Source: Candidatus Francisella endociliophora (GTDB taxonomy: Bacteria > Pseudomonadota > Gammaproteobacteria > Francisellales > Francisellaceae). Taken from it: a stretch of 64,000 nt of DNA. Below the pieces are notes generated by a model. The model searched no databases. It was not told the origin of the DNA and saw nothing but the letters and a program-made list of their open reading frames with translations. The position numbers and the translations under genes were made by a program. Shown one piece after another: positions 18,490-26,508 of this stretch. The stretch spans positions 310,001-374,000 of the forward strand of contig NZ_CP009574.1 of NCBI RefSeq assembly GCF_000764555.1, written 5' to 3'. The stretch's first letter is position 1. Every line of letters begins with the position of its first letter.

Positions 18490-19275
18490 ATGAAAAAAAC
18501 ACTATTAATAACATCACTACTTGCAATATCAGCATACTCTTTTGCAGATATAAAAGAGTGTCTACTATATGCAGCTCAAGATAATAATGATAAAAAAATA
18601 GAGTATTGTACACCATATTTAAAAGATAAAGACAATCCTGAAGTAACAGGCATATTGGCTGGTGCATACCTTGCTAAAAAAGATTATAAAACTGCTCTGG
18701 AATATGACTTATGGATGACCAGTTTTTATGAGAAAAATGGACTTCCAACAAATAAAAATACTTATGAAGGATACGTGGGAATTTTAGGAGCTATAGGTAA
18801 CATCTACTACTTTGGACAAGCAGGCAAAGCAGATAAAACTAAAGGTTTAGAATATATAACTAAAGCTGCTAATTTAGGTAATGATTTTGCGCAATATCAA
18901 TTAGGTACTTTCTATGTAGTTGATGAAAGTGATCCAAGTCAAAATATAACAAAAGCTTATGAATGGTTTAAGATTTCAGATATAAATAAGAATCAAGAAA
19001 GTAAAAGCGATAATTATACAAATCAGCTAATGCAATTTGCAAAAGATAAGCCAATGTCATACTGCATTGCCATGGGCGAACAGCTAGTAGCTCAAGCATA
19101 TATAAATGGTTATGCTGGATTATCAAAAGATACTTCTAAAGCTAAGAAATACCTAAATGATGCTATCGCACTTTACAAAGATAACGAACCAACTAAAGAA
19201 AATCTGCAATATTGCCCAGAGGGAGCAGATAAGTTGAATTTAGATAGTGCTAAGAAGCAATTGGATAGTTTGTAA
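18490..19275 (+). CDS. Periplasmic Sel1-repeat protein (copy 2)
   Basis: Encodes 261 residues. The ATG at 18490 is chosen because it begins the MKKTLLITSLLAIS signal peptide shared by all three paralogs and follows AAAGGAAAA; the frame upstream lies in a repeat. The middle (about 30-130) differs from copy 1, with insertions such as SFYEKNGLPTNKN. The C-terminal 65 residues are almost the same as in the others. Its final 80 nt begin a 631-bp segment repeated exactly at 25276. It is probably part of the immunity cassette. Confidence 0.8.
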   Translation: MKKTLLITSLLAISAYSFADIKECLLYAAQDNNDKKIEYCTPYLKDKDNPEVTGILAGAYLAKKDYKTALEYDLWMTSFYEKNGLPTNKNTYEGYVGILGAIGNIYYFGQAGKADKTKGLEYITKAANLGNDFAQYQLGTFYVVDESDPSQNITKAYEWFKISDINKNQESKSDNYTNQLMQFAKDKPMSYCIAMGEQLVAQAYINGYAGLSKDTSKAKKYLNDAIALYKDNEPTKENLQYCPEGADKLNLDSAKKQLDSL

Positions 19276-19467
19276 TAATTCCCCTCTTGAGAGGGGTGCG
19301 ACTTGTCGCGGGGTGTGTCTCTAAAAGTATACCTTTTGGATTATGTTGGACTTTATCAACCACACCTCCCCCTGCAAGCAAGGTACTCCTCTCAAGAGGA
19401 GAATCTACCAAAGCAATGTTGGTGGATGAAATATAACCGCTAATGTGCGTTAAAATAAAACAATTAG

Positions 19468-19500
19468 GTCATTCTATGGCTTGACCATAGAATCCATAAA
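19468..19500 (+). repeat. Stem-loop repeat, CTATGG-CTTGA-CCATAG type
   Basis: Reads GTCATTCTATGGCTTGACCA then TAGAATCCATAAA. The arms differ from the CTACGG/CCGTAG type by paired changes that keep the stem, and the CTTGA loop is unchanged. Compensation of this sort argues that the folded form matters. Confidence 0.65.
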
Positions 19501-19612
19501 ACCAAAATCATAACCGTGCTAAGCACGAGAATGATTATAAATAAAACGATGATTTACTGTAGGGATCGTGCCTATGTGCCGACCCTGATATGTGGACTAA
19601 TGCAACACATAA

Positions 19613-19645
19613 GTCATACTACGGCTTGACCGTAGTATCCATAAA
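19613..19645 (+). repeat. Stem-loop repeat, CTACGG-CTTGA-CCGTAG type
   Basis: A full-length member of the family, ending ATCCATAAA. It lies 14 nt before the start codon at 19659 and just upstream of the AAGGA ribosome site, so it would be within the 5' leader of that gene and could influence translation or mRNA stability. Confidence 0.65.
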
Positions 19646-19658
19646 TAAGGATTTAAAT

Positions 19659-20432
19659 ATGGATAAATTTGAAAATGCAGAACAACAATTAGAAACATGT
19701 ATGACTATATTTAATCCGTTGGATATAGATATAGATGTCTCAGAAGATAACACTATAACAGCAAGCCTAGTTTGCCCTAAATTTGCAGAGGATCCTGCAA
19801 ATGTTAAGGTAATTTTTGATGTATATATTGTAGATGATAAAAGATTGACCGCTGGGCATACTATCGAAAAATCTCAAAGAGGAGATATTAAATCTTATTA
19901 TAAAAAGAACTTTACTTTTAGTTATAGACTACCTATAGCTAAAAAAGAAGTTGAAACTTTAGGCGGTGGTGAAACTCTACTAAAAGTAGTTGATAAAGAC
20001 ATTCTTAAAAATGGTTATAAACGTTTAGTGTCATATTTAAAAGATGAAATTAATAACCATAATGGTGATGATAATATAGAAGATTATAATATTACTCTTA
20101 AATTAGGAAATGTAAAACTCTACGCCCTAGCCTATGTAATTATTGATAACAAAGTCAAAAAAGGTGATAAGGAAATAACTATTAAGTCGACAAGACCTAA
20201 TATAGCTATGCACAAGTATAAACTTGATGAGCAAACAAAAACTGACTATGATGATTTTATGCTAGAAGCTGTAAAAGATAACATAGACAAAGAATTAAAA
20301 GATAAAGTTTATTTCTTTAAAACTTTTAAAGAAATAAAAGATCTAAAGGTAGAAGATATCCTTAATGATCATTCTATAAACTCTAAAAAAATACCTAAAC
20401 AAGAAGATAGATTTTTTGTGAAGGTTGGGTGA
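19659..20432 (+). CDS. Cytoplasmic protein of unknown family (cassette copy 1)
   Basis: Encodes 257 residues. The ATG at 19659 follows AATAAGGATTTAAAT and begins MDKFENAEQQLE; upstream in-frame codons lie within repeats. There is no signal peptide or membrane helix. It matches the product of the gene at 25743 almost exactly over the first 55 and last 100 residues, but the centre is unrelated in detail. The N-terminal part is beta-rich, and the C-terminus is helical and Lys-rich. Its stop overlaps the next start (TGATG), so it is translationally coupled to a membrane protein. Function is unknown; it may bind or chaperone the toxin. Confidence 0.75.
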   Translation: MDKFENAEQQLETCMTIFNPLDIDIDVSEDNTITASLVCPKFAEDPANVKVIFDVYIVDDKRLTAGHTIEKSQRGDIKSYYKKNFTFSYRLPIAKKEVETLGGGETLLKVVDKDILKNGYKRLVSYLKDEINNHNGDDNIEDYNITLKLGNVKLYALAYVIIDNKVKKGDKEITIKSTRPNIAMHKYKLDEQTKTDYDDFMLEAVKDNIDKELKDKVYFFKTFKEIKDLKVEDILNDHSINSKKIPKQEDRFFVKVG

Positions 20433-21106
20433 TGAGTGATCTTATATCTCAAATCAACTCGTTAGTTGATTTAACAAATAAAATGGAAACAAAGTCAATT
20501 ATTACTTTAGTAGCAATAGCCATTTTAATATTCTTCTATAAGCGCTTTAAAAACCCTTTTTCAAAAGAAAATAGAGTATATAAAAAACTTGAAAGGTTAA
20601 ATGAGCTATCAACAAAAATAGCTAATAATCCTAATACATTTTTCAAAAAAATAATTGAACTAAAATTATTACTTTCTTCTGGACAGCTATTATACTCAAA
20701 TTTTAAAATTACTATATATAATGACTATAAGACTAATTTGTTATTTAAAGCTTTAGAAGTTTTAAAACCTCATGAGATAAAAATACTTGGTGCATCTAGC
20801 ATACTCCACTTTGAAAAAGAAAAGATTCTTCTTAAAAAAGGACAAGTATCTAAATACAATAGTTATCTAAAAAAGCTTAGACTTTTATACGCTTTTTTTA
20901 TGATATTATTTCTCTTTATTGGTGGCAGTATCTTTGTATTTTTTGATAAAAATTATTTTATGCTCATTTTTGGTATCTTTTTAACAATTCTAGGATTTAT
21001 TTTTGAAATACTTGCCATGAATATCGGGGATAAAATTATAAGAAAAAGAAATTATAAAAAAATACTAGCTAAGATCAAAAAAAGTGAATATATCTTTTTA
21101 AAATAA
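20432..21106 (+). CDS. Membrane protein of unknown function
   Basis: Encodes 224 residues from the ATG at 20432, which overlaps the preceding stop as TGATG. A membrane helix lies near 13-33 and a hairpin of two helices near 150-195, with a Lys-rich cytoplasmic stretch between them. No family is recognised. In the second cassette the equivalent place (26509) is taken by a different single-span membrane protein, which suggests that membrane proteins are exchanged at this position. Confidence 0.7.
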   Translation: MSDLISQINSLVDLTNKMETKSIITLVAIAILIFFYKRFKNPFSKENRVYKKLERLNELSTKIANNPNTFFKKIIELKLLLSSGQLLYSNFKITIYNDYKTNLLFKALEVLKPHEIKILGASSILHFEKEKILLKKGQVSKYNSYLKKLRLLYAFFMILFLFIGGSIFVFFDKNYFMLIFGIFLTILGFIFEILAMNIGDKIIRKRNYKKILAKIKKSEYIFLK

Positions 21107-21169
21107 TTATTTATCTCTTTCGCTTTATGTGTAAAATGTACCATTCTCAAACATAAAAATAGCTTTGTC

Positions 21170-22006
21170 ATGACTCTATTTATACCTTTTGTAATCTTAA
21201 CTATATTAATGCTAATTACTCTAATAGTAATAATTTCAACCTCCCTTTACTGTCGCATAAAAAGATATGACTTATCCTCTTTTAAAAAAGAAATACATAA
21301 AAGAACAAAGTATTTAATATTAGGAGGTTTTCTAGGATTCATTTCACTATCGTTAGATGCTTTTAATTTAGTAAGTGATCCTATTTATGTATTAGTAATT
21401 TATATCATTGTCGCAATATATATAATCATTACTTTTATAATATTTTTACTTGATATGCTTTTATTCATGAAAAGGCTTCCAAAATTAGCTCTTTTCATAT
21501 CAACAGCTTTTACCATTATTCTCTGGCTTCTTACAAGCTTTTCTAGTGCAGTTACTAATATATTAATTTACGATATCACTGGATATACAAAAGATAATTT
21601 TGAATTAGGCAAGGATATATTCATACTGCTATATACTATTCAATTTTTACTAATACCTATAATTCTTATATCAATGGTAGCTCTATTCGTAGCAATGGTT
21701 TATTTTCCTTCTTTAAAAAAACAAAAAATTAAATATCTTTATATAACTGGTGGTATAGCAGGTATATTCTTACTGGGACTAGTATTTGAATATAATGTAT
21801 CTAATATAACTGTTACTCAGTCAAAAAATATTTTGACTGCTACTTTCTTCACAGATATAGAAGATATTTCAAAATATCATATTAGAGATTATGAGAAAAT
21901 CAAAGTACTAAACAATGGTAATATCCTTGTTTATAACCCTAATTATAAAACTGATAATACTAATGAGTTTAGTACAATAGAGTTAAAACCAACTCTATAT
22001 AAATAA
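21170..22006 (+). CDS. Multi-spanning membrane protein
   Basis: Encodes 278 residues. Six hydrophobic segments are visible (near 4-28, 45-63, 70-95, 105-128, 155-180 and 188-208), followed by a hydrophilic tail of about 70 residues that is probably extracytoplasmic or cytoplasmic depending on topology. The ribosome site is poor, which makes the start less certain. Multi-spanning proteins next to candidate membrane-acting toxins are often immunity proteins, and that is the best guess here. No family is recognised. Confidence 0.65.
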   Translation: MTLFIPFVILTILMLITLIVIISTSLYCRIKRYDLSSFKKEIHKRTKYLILGGFLGFISLSLDAFNLVSDPIYVLVIYIIVAIYIIITFIIFLLDMLLFMKRLPKLALFISTAFTIILWLLTSFSSAVTNILIYDITGYTKDNFELGKDIFILLYTIQFLLIPIILISMVALFVAMVYFPSLKKQKIKYLYITGGIAGIFLLGLVFEYNVSNITVTQSKNILTATFFTDIEDISKYHIRDYEKIKVLNNGNILVYNPNYKTDNTNEFSTIELKPTLYK

Positions 22007-22049
22007 ATGATTTTCTATTAATTTCTAAAGTCTATTAACTATCAAAATC

Positions 22050-22078
22050 TTTACAAACTCACTCAAAAGGCATATTCT
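22050..22078 (+). promoter_or_regulatory. Sigma70-like promoter of the second leader
   Basis: TTTACA at 22050-22055 and TATTCT at 22073-22078 are separated by 17 nt. The hexamers, the spacing and the CAAAAGGCA spacer end match the promoter at 2087-2115. It is the best-conserved part of the two leader regions. Confidence 0.6.
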
Positions 22079-22084
22079 ATTTGT

Positions 22085-22348
22085 GTCGGTCTTCAAAAGC
22101 CACGCAGAAAGTAGTGTGATGCAACTAAAAACTGCATCGATGGTTTATAGGGATAACTGTATCTATAGTTAGCCTAATTTTATATATCCATAAGCACTAG
22201 ACAGCATAACCTTGATTAAACTCTTTCGTTTAATCGGGTTGACTGTACCCATATAATACCTAGCAATAGGGAAAGGTACAGTGCTGGACTTTCTGCCAGT
22301 TTTGAACAGCCCGACCAATTTCAAAAAAACAGAAAGAGGTATATAACC
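22085..22348 (+). ncRNA. Long structured leader of the 140-aa gene
   Basis: About 265 nt lie between promoter and start codon. Visible stems are GATTAAAC-TCTTTC-GTTTAATC, GACTGTACC pairing with GGTACAGT, CTGG-CCAG and an outer CGGG/CCCG. AACTGTATCTATAGTT is shared exactly with the leader at 1799-2080. Nested pairing suggests a compact fold or pseudoknot. Frames are short or broken. A cis-regulatory RNA is the likeliest reading. Confidence 0.5.
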
Positions 22349-22771
22349 ATGTTATATAAACAAATCAACCTATCAACTAGCTACGCTAGTTGTCAAATAG
22401 ATGATCACAGCTATGCTTTATCAATAGATACTTACATTATCCAAGAAGATAAACAAACTAGTTTGTTTATTGAACTTGATAGTATATTTGAATATGTTGG
22501 TATCAAAGATATAGATACTATAATTGATGAAATCAAAAAAGTTAAAACTGCCCTACTCTATACAGAGACCATCAATAACCAAACTAAAAACTTTGTCTAT
22601 TATCAACATCTAAATCCAGTATTAGCACTAGTACATTTTTACCTTAGAAAAAATGGTAATGATACTGATAAACTAAAGAATGCTATTGGCGATTTGTACC
22701 ATAATATAATATTAGAATGGTACAAACATGAACCTAATTTAGTTAATTCTCTTAGTTTATTTTTTAGATAA
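22349..22771 (+). CDS. Small protein of unknown family, paralog of the gene at 1421
   Basis: Encodes 140 residues starting MLYKQINLSTSY after an AGAAAGAGG ribosome site. It is about half identical to the 125-residue paralog over the first 110 residues, with a longer, unrelated C-terminus ending SLSLFFR. It has no export signal. Both copies border T6SS accessory genes and follow the same promoter and leader, so the gene and its leader appear to have moved or duplicated as a unit. Function is unknown. Confidence 0.75.
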   Translation: MLYKQINLSTSYASCQIDDHSYALSIDTYIIQEDKQTSLFIELDSIFEYVGIKDIDTIIDEIKKVKTALLYTETINNQTKNFVYYQHLNPVLALVHFYLRKNGNDTDKLKNAIGDLYHNIILEWYKHEPNLVNSLSLFFR

Positions 22772-22851
22772 AAATATAAAAAATTATTTCTAAATATTTG
22801 ATTAATTAATTTTATAAGTATAAATTAGAGCCATAGGACTTTTATTTTGTA

Positions 22852-24453
22852 GTGAAAAATTTTTTTATGAATCAAAGTTATTATTCAAACTACATAAGAT
22901 TTTTCCAACAAATTATATTTTTTCATAACTTATATACCTTCCTCAAAGGTACCTATGACAAAGATAAACTAGCTCTAAGTAATAGTATCGAGCTGGTTCT
23001 CAAGCAAGCTAAGCCTATAGATATTGATAGAAGCCAATTTCAAGAAGCTGTTAAAAAGTATTCAAAACAATATGCTCAAAAAGCTATCTCTAAAGCAGAT
23101 AGTACTACTGGTAAGGCTTATAAGTTAGCAGATGATTTGCTAAATGGTAAGTCAGTATCAGGTGATCTAATATCTCTTACAAAAGATAAGAGAGTAGAAA
23201 CTGCTGTTATTAGCTTTGTCAACAAAGTGCATATTAGGTATGTAAATCATGAGTTTACTAAGAGTCTGTTAAGCTACAAACCGCAACGCAAGTACTTTAC
23301 AGATTTGTTAGAAAATAGCTTTGAGCTAACAAATTTCTTTGGTTCTGGAGAAGGCTCGGTTACTAAGATATTGCTAAGCAGTAATTTTGATGTAAATGTT
23401 GTTCGTGGTCAGGAAGTAAGTGCTACACTTGCAAAAGCTGCTAGAGGTAGAAACATCTCTGTAGAAGATAGATACTATCGTGGGCAGACTCATTTCTTCT
23501 TAGAAGAAAATGCTTATAAAGAGTTCCAAAACCAAGTACATGAAGAGACTCAACAGCATCTAGATAAGCTAAAGAGTAACAATCTAATAGATAAAGAAAT
23601 GTACGATGATCTAAAGAATCAAAAAACATCTCTTGGTAGTCTAAGATATCAAGCTATAACTGGAGCTATTGAGAGTGCTTATGGTGCATACTCTGCTATT
23701 AATGAGCTTAATGAAGAGTTAGAGAAGCTTCAAAAAACCGAAGGCATGGAAAATGCTATAGTCTGTTTGGGTCTTACTAAGCAGATATTTGAGATACAGA
23801 ATAACTGTGTCAAAGTTATTAATGAGTATAATAACTTCAAACTAAGCAATTCGCTGTTAAAGACTGTACCTTGTACAGAGCTCTTTGGTAGTATGGAATC
23901 TAAGATAAAAGCTGGCAAAGCTAGGAAAAAAGCTCTAGATAGTCTGATGAAGACAAATGATGTAGTAGTAGGTACACTTGGATTAGGTATAAGCACACTA
24001 CAGTTGATACAGAGTGTCAGAAGCCTAAGTGAGAGCATGAACCAAAATGATGAGCATGTAATCAGAGCCGATATAGCTAACTTCATCAACTCTGGTGCTA
24101 CTACCCTATCATCTGCTAAGACTATTGCTGATACGCTTAAGGGTGCTGAGAAAGAAGTTACTAAAAAAGTAGTTGAAACTACAGCTAAAGGTATTGGAAG
24201 TGGTGCTAGTGGTATTGGTTCTGCTGCTCAAAAAGGTGGTACTAATCTGATTTTAGATAAAGTAGAAAAAAGCGCTGTAGTAAATATCATAGAGAGAGCT
24301 GGGATCAGAGCAGCAGCTTTTTTAAGTATTCCATATTTAGGAGAAGTATTGCTAGTAATTGATATAGCAACTACCCTATGGCAAATGTGGGAAGAGGCTA
24401 ATAAAGACAATATATACCAACAATGGGTAAAATTATCAAATTTATATCCTTAA
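22852..24453 (+). CDS. Orphan C-terminal copy of the large effector
   Basis: From about 22945 the sequence matches 16102-17580, covering the last 490 residues of the large effector, at near identity. The first 32 residues of the open frame (GTG at 22852, no clear ribosome site) are unrelated and hydrophobic. The copy differs strongly only in about 45 residues after TLKGAEK (near 24148-24300) before the conserved membrane segment RAAAFLSIPYLG. It looks like a displaced toxin cassette, comparable to orphan C-termini of polymorphic toxins. It may be silent, serving as a recombination donor, or a pseudogene. Confidence 0.75.
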   Translation: MKNFFMNQSYYSNYIRFFQQIIFFHNLYTFLKGTYDKDKLALSNSIELVLKQAKPIDIDRSQFQEAVKKYSKQYAQKAISKADSTTGKAYKLADDLLNGKSVSGDLISLTKDKRVETAVISFVNKVHIRYVNHEFTKSLLSYKPQRKYFTDLLENSFELTNFFGSGEGSVTKILLSSNFDVNVVRGQEVSATLAKAARGRNISVEDRYYRGQTHFFLEENAYKEFQNQVHEETQQHLDKLKSNNLIDKEMYDDLKNQKTSLGSLRYQAITGAIESAYGAYSAINELNEELEKLQKTEGMENAIVCLGLTKQIFEIQNNCVKVINEYNNFKLSNSLLKTVPCTELFGSMESKIKAGKARKKALDSLMKTNDVVVGTLGLGISTLQLIQSVRSLSESMNQNDEHVIRADIANFINSGATTLSSAKTIADTLKGAEKEVTKKVVETTAKGIGSGASGIGSAAQKGGTNLILDKVEKSAVVNIIERAGIRAAAFLSIPYLGEVLLVIDIATTLWQMWEEANKDNIYQQWVKLSNLYP

Positions 24454-24454
24454 A

Positions 24455-24523
24455 AGTACTACCCCGTCAGTCTAACGACTGCCACCCCTTCCGGTCACTG
24501 AGCGAAGTCGAAGTGTGAAGGGA
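24455..24523. repeat. Palindromic repeat after the effector fragment, inverted
   Basis: Carries GTCAGTCTAACGACTGCC and CCCCTTC...GAAGGG, the reverse of the block at 17585-17637. The loop holds an extra GGTCACTGAGCGAAGTCGAA segment that resembles the insert in the repeat at 1260-1283. Flanking coding sequence is in the same orientation as in copy 1, so the element itself has been inverted or exchanged. Confidence 0.6.
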
Positions 24524-24536
24524 AATAAAACAAATT

Positions 24537-24569
24537 GTCATACTACGGCTTGACCGTAGTGTCCATAAA
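24537..24569 (+). repeat. Stem-loop repeat before the third Sel1 gene
   Basis: A CTACGG-CTTGA-CCGTAG stem-loop followed by TGTCCATAAAAGG. It is placed directly upstream of the AAGGAAAA ribosome site of the gene at 24583, as in the copies at 18442 and 19613. Confidence 0.65.
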
Positions 24570-24582
24570 AGGAAAATACAAA

Positions 24583-25359
24583 ATGAAAAAAACACTATTA
24601 ATAACATCTCTACTTGCAATATCAACATACTCTTTTGCTGATATGAAAGATTGTGCTTTAGCATCAGCAAATCAAAATGATAAGGATATCGTTGAATACT
24701 GTACACCATACTTAAAAGATAAAAATAATCCTGAAGCTACAGCTATATTGTCAAGCTATGAAGCAAGAGAAAAGAATTATAAAAAGACTTTGGATTATGC
24801 CACATGGATAGTAACATTTTATGAAGACAAATCGAGCTTAAACAGTAATGAAGAAAATATATATACAGGCTCTATAACTGCGATAGGCAACATCTATTAC
24901 TTTGGTCAAGCTGGTAAGGCAGATAAAGTTAAAGGCTTAGAATATATAACTAAAGCAGCTAATTTAGGTAATGATTTTGCTGAAAATCAACTTGGTGATT
25001 TTTATAACTCAAATGATAAATTCCCAGGCCTTAATGTAGCTAAATCTTACAAGTGGTATACATTAGCTTCTGCTAATGGTAATACTCAAGCTAACAAAAG
25101 TGGATTGATGTCCGTTATAGATACTGTAACGAAACAAGCACCATACTGCATCGCTATGGGCGAACAGCTAGTAGCCCAAGCATATATAGATGGCTCTGCT
25201 GGCTTATCAAAGGATACTTCTAAAGCTAAGAAGTACCTAAATGATGCTATCGCTTTGTATAAGGATAACGAACCTACTAAAGAAAATCTGCAATATTGCC
25301 CAGAGGGAGCAGATAAGTTGAATTTAGATAGTGCTAAGAAGCAATTGGATAGTTTGTAA
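24583..25359 (+). CDS. Periplasmic Sel1-repeat protein (copy 3)
   Basis: Encodes 258 residues, with the start set at the common MKKTLLITSLLAIS signal peptide after AAAGGAAAA. The Sel1-like segment AGKADKVKGLEYITKAANLG (about 108-127) and a C-terminal repeat are visible. The middle diverges from copies 1 and 2 (for example MDTV-type residues near 170), while the last 70 residues are nearly identical. It directly follows the orphan effector fragment, keeping the effector-then-Sel1 order. It is a probable periplasmic immunity protein. Confidence 0.8.
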   Translation: MKKTLLITSLLAISTYSFADMKDCALASANQNDKDIVEYCTPYLKDKNNPEATAILSSYEAREKNYKKTLDYATWIVTFYEDKSSLNSNEENIYTGSITAIGNIYYFGQAGKADKVKGLEYITKAANLGNDFAENQLGDFYNSNDKFPGLNVAKSYKWYTLASANGNTQANKSGLMSVIDTVTKQAPYCIAMGEQLVAQAYIDGSAGLSKDTSKAKKYLNDAIALYKDNEPTKENLQYCPEGADKLNLDSAKKQLDSL

Positions 25360-25906
25360 TAATTCCCCTCTTGAGAGGGGTGCGACTTGTCGCGGGGTGT
25401 GTCTCTAAAAGTATACCTTTTGGATTATGTTGGACTTTATCAACCACACCTCCCCCTGCAAGCAAGGTACTCCTCTCAAGAGGAGAATCTACCAAAGCAA
25501 TGTTGGTGGATGAAATATAACCGCTAATGTGCGTTAAAATAAAACAATTAGGTCATTCTATGGCTTGACCATAGAATCCATAAAACCAAAATCATAACCG
25601 TGCTAAGCACGAGAATGATTATAAATAAAACGATGATTTACTGTAGGGATCGTGCCTATGTGCCGACCCTGATATGTGGACTAATGCAACACATAAGTCA
25701 TACTACGGCTTGACCGTAGTATCCATAAATAAGGATTTAAATATGGATAAATTTGAAAATGCAGAACAACAATTAGAAACATGTATGACTATATTTAATC
25801 CGTTGGATATAGATATAGATGTCTCAGAAGATAACACTATAACAGCAAGCCTAGTTTGCCCTAAATTTGCAGAGGATCCTGCAAATGTTAAGGTAATTTT
25901 TGATGT
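25276..25906 (+). repeat. 631-bp direct repeat, right copy
   Basis: Reads as identical to 19192-19822. See the left copy for content. The repeat ends inside the coding region of the gene at 25743 just after codon 54, where the two paralogs become different. Confidence 0.85.
25360..25742. repeat. Gene-free stretch with palindromic repeats, right copy
   Basis: Same contents and order as 19276-19658, including stem-loops at 25552-25584 and 25697-25729, with no differences noticed. No ORF is supported. Confidence 0.7.
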
Positions 25907-26504
25907 GTATGCTGTAGATAGTACTGATTTTATAACAGATACTTCAATGACTGGTAAACCATCAACTATAAATGTTAGCTTTAGCTATCGCATACCAATA
26001 CAAGAAGAACCTATTGATACTTTAGGTAATAGTGGTGAAACAACATTAAAAGTAATAGATAAAGATGCTCTAGTAACTACATACACTAAAGTAATAGGCT
26101 ATTTACAGGATAAGATAAATAAATACGTAACTTCTGATAAATGGACTAAAGATACTCAAAGTATTGCTAGAAATTTAGAAAATGTAAAACTCTACGCCCT
26201 AGCCTATGTAATTATTGATAACAAAGTCAAAAAAGGTGATGAAGAAATAACTATTAAGTCAACAAGACCTGATATAGCTATGCACAAGTATAAACTTGAT
26301 GAGCAAGCAAAAACTGACTATGATGATTTTATGCTAGAGGCTGTAAAAGATAACATAGATAAAGAATTAAAAGATAAAGTTTATTTCTTTAAAACTTTTA
26401 AAGAAATAAAAGATCTAAAGGTAGAAGATATCCTTAATGATCATTCTATAAACTCTAAAAAAATACCTAAACAAGAAGATAGATTTTTTGTGAAGGTTGG
26501 GTAG
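25743..26504 (+). CDS. Cytoplasmic protein of unknown family (cassette copy 2)
   Basis: Encodes 253 residues starting MDKFENAEQQLE after AATAAGGA. Residues 1-55 are identical to the product of the gene at 19659 and the last 100 almost so, while about 56-155 diverge. A sharp conserved-variable-conserved pattern like this is typical of proteins whose specificity segment is swapped by recombination between constant ends. There is no export signal. It is followed by a membrane protein gene, as in copy 1. Confidence 0.75.
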   Translation: MDKFENAEQQLETCMTIFNPLDIDIDVSEDNTITASLVCPKFAEDPANVKVIFDVYAVDSTDFITDTSMTGKPSTINVSFSYRIPIQEEPIDTLGNSGETTLKVIDKDALVTTYTKVIGYLQDKINKYVTSDKWTKDTQSIARNLENVKLYALAYVIIDNKVKKGDEEITIKSTRPDIAMHKYKLDEQAKTDYDDFMLEAVKDNIDKELKDKVYFFKTFKEIKDLKVEDILNDHSINSKKIPKQEDRFFVKVG

Positions 26505-26508
26505 GTTT

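Larger units (their letters stand above)
19276..19658. repeat. Gene-free stretch packed with palindromic repeats
   Basis: Contains CCCCTC-TTGA-GAGGGG (19281-19296) and GCGACTTGTCGC (19298-19309), with a partly complementary block near 19363-19407. It then has CGCTAATGTGCG, two stem-loops at 19468-19500 and 19613-19645, the CCGTGCTAAGCACG hairpin near 19520, and a GGATCGTGCCTATGTGCC block near 19563. No ORF is supported. The same series occurs at 25360-25742, and parts occur at 1185-1335. Confidence 0.7.
19192..19822 (+). repeat. 631-bp direct repeat, left copy
   Basis: Reads as identical to 25276-25906, offset 6084. It covers the last 28 codons of a Sel1 gene, the whole intergenic region and the first 55 codons of the next gene. 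Divergence starts abruptly at both ends. Identity through non-coding DNA indicates a very recent duplication or gene conversion. Confidence 0.85.

Noticed and set aside
19276-25742. Possible CRISPR array from the repeated palindromes
   Set aside because: Repeats are of several unlike types with irregular spacing, no uniform spacers and no cas genes nearby.
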